Shown: positions 60,849 to 64,000 of the stretch, piece by piece
Layout of the letters: every line of letters starts with the position of its first letter
Numbering within the stretch: the first letter of the stretch is position 1
From: an uncultured Psychrobacter sp.
GTDB taxonomy: Bacteria; Pseudomonadota; Gammaproteobacteria; Pseudomonadales; Moraxellaceae
Direction: 5' to 3'
DNA length: 64,000 bases
Assembly (NCBI RefSeq): GCF_947488565.1
Contig: NZ_CANKZC010000003.1
Coordinates: 310,001 to 374,000, forward strand
Made by a program: the position numbers and the translations under genes
The notes under the pieces: model-generated
Databases searched by the model: none
Seen by the model: the letters and a program-made list of their open reading frames with translations, nothing else
What the model was told of the DNA's origin: nothing

Positions 60849-61314
60849 ATAAAATAGACTTAGAATTAAGAATATGCATTTGAGAAAATTACTTCAAAAT
60901 AGGCAAAATTACTAGTGACCTATGCTGTCAAACCCGTACAACTAAAATTGGAAGATTTTAATTACGCAGCTTGACAATAATAATCAAACCTCATCTGTCT
61001 TGGCGTCTTATAGCCCAAACCTGTCTGACCATGTATTGACTGATATGATGGCCTTGCTCTGCAGGATGAGTGTGCAATCGCTCACAGCTGTAGCGCTGTT
61101 TAGTTTCATCATGAGCCACGCGAACTGGCTTCTGCATCAAATATATATCTAATAACCCTATCATTCCTACCAATTTACCTCTCTTTAGACGCTCATAACC
61201 AAAAGTGTTCAATAGCAAAAAAATCCGTCAAATATGGGTTTATTAATTATCAGGTTCGCGTTATTATCACCCCTAATTTGCAAGACTCTACTACCTATCA
61301 AGAAAGGATGTTCT
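60849..61314. other. Gap between the cargo island and the amino acid oxidoreductase gene
   Basis: This stretch is occupied by the decayed IS3 transposase (60962-61218). To its left, bases about 60913-60955 might be part of an old insertion sequence end, but I could not find a matching inverted end on the right. Confidence 0.5.
60962..61218 (-). pseudogene. IS3-family transposase (OrfB) remnant
   Basis: In one frame the minus strand encodes 'VRVAHDETKQRYSCERLH' and 'EQGHHISQYMVR', matching the HTH_21 start of IS3-family OrfB. In a second frame, directly after, it encodes 'QTGLGYKTPRQMRFDYYC' then QAA and a stop (60962-60964), matching an OrfB C-terminus. The catalytic DDE core is missing, so the copy has suffered a large internal deletion and at least one frameshift. 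It marks the 3' edge of the T6SS cargo island. The family call is by motif. Confidence 0.6.
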
Positions 61315-62562
61315 ATGCGCTATGAGGTTATTGTTATTGGTGCTGGTATGGTTGGCACATCGATTGCGTGGCACCTGCAAAATAATGGTTCGCAGGTATT
61401 ATTGTTAGACAAAAAATTGCCAGGGTCAGAGACTTCATATGGCAATGCTGGTTTGATCCAGCGCGAAGCGATTCATACGCATCCTTTCCCGCGTCAGATC
61501 ACTGAAATGATTAGAGTATTGCCTAACCAAGGTACTGACATTCGTTATCGTATACCAGCTATTTTGCGTTATCATCAAGCGCTATTGCAGTATTGGAAAT
61601 ACTCTACACCTGCATCAGTCAAAAAAATCGAAGCTGAATGGCAGACATTGATTGAGCATTGTACCAGTGAGCATCAGACTATGATTACAGCGTCTGGCGC
61701 TGATGAGCTGATTACTCGTGATGGTTGGTTACAGCTGCATCGTTCTGAAGACACCTTTAAAGAAGCGATTGCCTCAGCTGTTGATGCTCGCGCGCAAGGC
61801 GTTGAGCATGACGTACTAAACCTTGAAGAATTAAAAGCGATGGAGCCAAGCGCTAATTTTGAGGGTTTTGTCGGGGCAATCCATTGGCTCAACTCATGGC
61901 AAGTATCCAACCCAAGCGCTTTGGTAAAGGCGTATGCCAAAAATTTCCAAGAGATGCAAGGTACGATCAAAGAGAGCGATGTAAAAGAGATCGTACAAGA
62001 GGGGGAAGGCTGGAAAATTGTTACTGATAACGACACTTATTATAGTGATAAATTGGTCATCGCAGCTGGCCCTTGGTCAAATGATCTGATCAGACCGCTT
62101 GGCTACAACTTGCCGTTGTTCCCGATGCGTGGTTATCATCAGCATTTCAAAGTAACGGACAAAAACACCATTCATCATAGTATGTTTGATATGGATAAAG
62201 GCTTTGTTATGGGGCCAATGCAGCAGGGCATCCGCATCACGACCGGTGCTGAGATGACTACCATGAACGCGCCAAAAAACTTCGGTCAATTACAAACGGT
62301 ATTGAAATTCGCTCGTAAAATCCTACCATTAGAAGATGCGGTAGAGAGTGAGGCATGGGCCGGCTCACGTCCTTGTATGCCTGATATGAAGCCGGTGATT
62401 GGTCCTGCGCCTAAGCACAACAAATTATGGTTTGCTTTTGGTCACAGTCATCAAGGCTTTACACTAGGGCCAATGACAGGACGCATTGTGGAAGAGATGA
62501 TTCATGATAAGCCGGTACTGGTTGATGTAGCACCATTTAGCGCCCAGCGTTTTTCTAGCTAA
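61315..62562 (+). CDS. FAD-dependent D-amino acid dehydrogenase-like oxidoreductase (DadA family)
   Basis: The 415-residue product has the N-terminal FAD-binding VIGAGMVGTSIAWHL and 'GSETSYGNAGLIQ', a central DAO substrate domain, and the C-terminal 'SEAWAGSRPCMPDMKPVIG' and 'WFAFGHSHQGFTLGPMTG'. Enzymes of this group oxidise D-amino acids (or related amines such as hydroxyproline) to imino acids. The ATG at 61315 has AAAGGA 6 bases upstream. A longer frame back to 61234 has no such site. A RidA-family gene follows, which fits an enzyme that releases reactive imines. The substrate is not determined. Confidence 0.88.
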   Translation: MRYEVIVIGAGMVGTSIAWHLQNNGSQVLLLDKKLPGSETSYGNAGLIQREAIHTHPFPRQITEMIRVLPNQGTDIRYRIPAILRYHQALLQYWKYSTPASVKKIEAEWQTLIEHCTSEHQTMITASGADELITRDGWLQLHRSEDTFKEAIASAVDARAQGVEHDVLNLEELKAMEPSANFEGFVGAIHWLNSWQVSNPSALVKAYAKNFQEMQGTIKESDVKEIVQEGEGWKIVTDNDTYYSDKLVIAAGPWSNDLIRPLGYNLPLFPMRGYHQHFKVTDKNTIHHSMFDMDKGFVMGPMQQGIRITTGAEMTTMNAPKNFGQLQTVLKFARKILPLEDAVESEAWAGSRPCMPDMKPVIGPAPKHNKLWFAFGHSHQGFTLGPMTGRIVEEMIHDKPVLVDVAPFSAQRFSS

Positions 62563-62634
62563 ACATTATTTTTTGAATGATGATTGTTGCAAATATTTGA
62601 ATAAATTCAGTTCTATCATTAAGGATTAGTTACG

Positions 62635-62973
62635 ATGAAAAAGTTACATAGCAGTCAGCGTATGAGTAAGATCGTTGTGCATAACCAAACGGTATATTTA
62701 TGTGGTCAAGTAGGTAATAGCGATGACGATATCAAAGCGCAGACATTGACTTGTTTGGAGAAGATACAAGCATTGTTAGAGGAAGTGGGCAGTGATAAAT
62801 CGAAACTGCTAACAGTGACGGTCTGGGTAAAAGATATGGCAGACTTTGCCGCGATGAATGAAGTATGGGATAAGTGGTTTGACGGTATACAGCCACCAGC
62901 TCGTGCTTGTGGTGAGTCTGCATTGGCACGTCCTGAGCTATTGGTTGAGATGACTGCCATCGCTGCTGAGTAA
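62635..62973 (+). CDS. RidA family reactive imine/enamine deaminase
   Basis: The 112-residue product matches the YjgF/YER057c/RidA family (YoaB-like branch): 'VYLCGQVG', a conserved arginine in PPARACGESALARPEL, and the terminal VEMTAIAAE with the catalytic-site Glu. These trimeric proteins hydrolyse enamine/imine intermediates. It lies 72 bases after the DadA-like gene on the same strand and probably cleans up its product. AAGGATTAGTTACG precedes the ATG. Confidence 0.9.
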   Translation: MKKLHSSQRMSKIVVHNQTVYLCGQVGNSDDDIKAQTLTCLEKIQALLEEVGSDKSKLLTVTVWVKDMADFAAMNEVWDKWFDGIQPPARACGESALARPELLVEMTAIAAE

Positions 62974-63001
62974 CTGTCTGTTTATAAAAATTGTATAGAA
63001 C

Positions 63002-63036
63002 AAGGAGATAATATTGATATTGTCTCCTTTTTTTTT
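63002..63036 (+). terminator. Terminator after the ridA-like gene
   Basis: AAGGAGATAATA pairs with TATTGTCTCCTT (one mismatch) around TTGA and is followed by at least eight T. Confidence 0.9.
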
Positions 63037-63116
63037 GGTTTTTATACGCTACATATTTATAAAAAACGGTTTACCAGCAAAATTTTGATAAATACAAGTT
63101 TACAAAACTAAGGTGT

Positions 63117-64000
63117 TTACTTATCCAATAGCCTAAGCATCTGTTGCAAAAAAGTACTGACTTGTTTGTGTAGGTTTTGTCGATAAGCCCAGTGATGACT
63201 CACCTCATAGCTTGCCTCATCAGGTAATAAAACTTTCATCAGCCCCATGCCCTCATAACGCTTTGCCAAATCATTTGGTAGGTAACCGACGTGATGACCT
63301 GCAAGAATCAGCTGCGCTGTCGCCTCCATATGATAAGTGGTAGCACTCAACGTCTTAGGCTGGATATGGTTAATGCTGTGCTCAGTAATGTAACCCCGTT
63401 TGATCCATGAGTAGTTTTGTTCTAGTTCATGAAAAGTCAGGCCTTTCGAGTCATTAAATAAGACGTGTTTGCGTCCACAGCAAACCACTTGTTTTTCAAC
63501 AAAGGCATGTTGAAAAGTTAATAGAGGAGGAAAGCTACCAAAATAACCCACACCAATGTCGCTTTCGTTGCTCAAAAGCTTGTCTAACATGCTCTCTGGG
63601 CTTTGCACATCGATAGAGAAGTGGATCAGTGGATTTTTACTATAGCTTGCGGACAAGCATTGCTGTAACGCGTCATAAAAAAACGCGGGCATCTGATCGA
63701 TGAGACACAAACGAATGTGACCTCCATGAACAGAGTCCAATTGACGAATATAATGCAATTGATGTTGGAAGCTGGCAACCGCTTCGGTAAAGCTCAAACA
63801 GGCTTCATAGACTGCTGCTCCATCTTCTGTAAGCTTAAAGCCAGCTCGGCCGCGATGACAGAGCGTCATACCCAAACGATCTTCTAAATGAGTCAAGTGA
63901 CCGCTAATGACAGAAGGGGTAACATTTAAGCGAGTTTGTGCGGCTGTCACGCCTTGACACTCTACAATAGCCATAAAGCTACGTAAGGTTTTGATGTCTA
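63117..64000 (-). CDS. LysR family transcriptional regulator (5' end outside window)
   Basis: The frame continues through the window end. Reading back from base 63998 it gives D-I-K-T-L-R-S-F before M-A-I-V-E, so only a few codons are missing. The N-terminal winged helix (TAAQTRLNVTPSVISGHLTH and LEDRLGMTLCHR) and the C-terminal periplasmic-binding-like effector domain are typical of LysR proteins. It is convergent with the DadA/RidA pair and may regulate it or whatever lies beyond the window edge. The ATG at 63974 is internal, since the helix-turn-helix family normally begins about 10 residues earlier. Confidence 0.92.
   Translation of the reverse strand, partial: DIKTLRSFMAIVECQGVTAAQTRLNVTPSVISGHLTHLEDRLGMTLCHRGRAGFKLTEDGAAVYEACLSFTEAVASFQHQLHYIRQLDSVHGGHIRLCLIDQMPAFFYDALQQCLSASYSKNPLIHFSIDVQSPESMLDKLLSNESDIGVGYFGSFPPLLTFQHAFVEKQVVCCGRKHVLFNDSKGLTFHELEQNYSWIKRGYITEHSINHIQPKTLSATTYHMEATAQLILAGHHVGYLPNDLAKRYEGMGLMKVLLPDEASYEVSHHWAYRQNLHKQVSTFLQQMLRLLDK

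Noticed and set aside
60991..61218. 75-residue minus-strand frame as an intact gene
   Set aside because: Its peptide matches only part of an IS3 OrfB, and the rest continues in another frame; treated as a pseudogene.

Overview
The window looks like chromosomal DNA of a Psychrobacter-type gammaproteobacterium (Moraxellaceae). This rests on moderate-to-low GC, a gene order partly shared with Pseudomonas and Acinetobacter (fimL-nudC; hisZ-purA; ndk-rlmN-pilF-rodZ-ispG-hisS-yfgM-bamB-der; surE-nlpD), three BCCT osmolyte carriers in a row, and a Moraxellaceae-style VgrG. The genus assignment is inference; no rRNA gene is present to confirm it.

Layout. 1-496 is the 3' end of a membrane acyltransferase with an SGNH domain. 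881-3478 is clpB behind a convincing sigma-32 promoter. 3616-4857 is a PQQ-dependent sugar dehydrogenase lipoprotein. 5139-10429 holds three paralogous BCCT transporters, each followed by its own terminator. 10531-19274 is a minus-strand block: a Kazal-like lipoprotein, a DUF3144 protein, metK, nth, a solitary rnfB, nudC, fimL and an unusual rnhA-dnaQ fusion. 19603-23570 carries small lipoproteins and membrane proteins, a DUF1232 protein, a Tat-exported LD-carboxypeptidase and a 10-cysteine metallothionein-like peptide. tRNA-Leu(UAA) and tRNA-Cys(GCA) lie at 23.9-24.1 kb, next to an SSS symporter with a 44-residue companion protein.

27237-29916 holds folD, corA and a DUF2237 gene. 30571-44389 is the long housekeeping run: hisZ, purA, ndk, rlmN, pilF, rodZ, ispG, hisS, yfgM, bamB, der. 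It is followed by an orphan histidine kinase with a degenerate receiver-like C-terminus, a PBP5-type carboxypeptidase, a small secreted protein, surE, nlpD (not followed by rpoS) and a UvrD/Rep-type helicase.

The accessory part is 53.8-61.2 kb, a type VI secretion cargo island. It contains a VgrG behind a near-consensus promoter, a secreted protein, an 863-residue effector, a lipoprotein (candidate immunity protein), and a decayed IS3-family transposase. I read the effector as an N-terminal muramidase/transglycosylase-like domain, four Ig-like spacer domains and a C-terminal M15 peptidase, so it would attack both the glycan and the peptide of peptidoglycan. The VgrG C-terminus appears to carry a module like the effector's spacers. 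The window closes with a DadA-like amino acid oxidoreductase, a RidA-family deaminase and a convergent LysR regulator cut by the window edge. No CRISPR array, rRNA, prophage or intact insertion sequence was seen.
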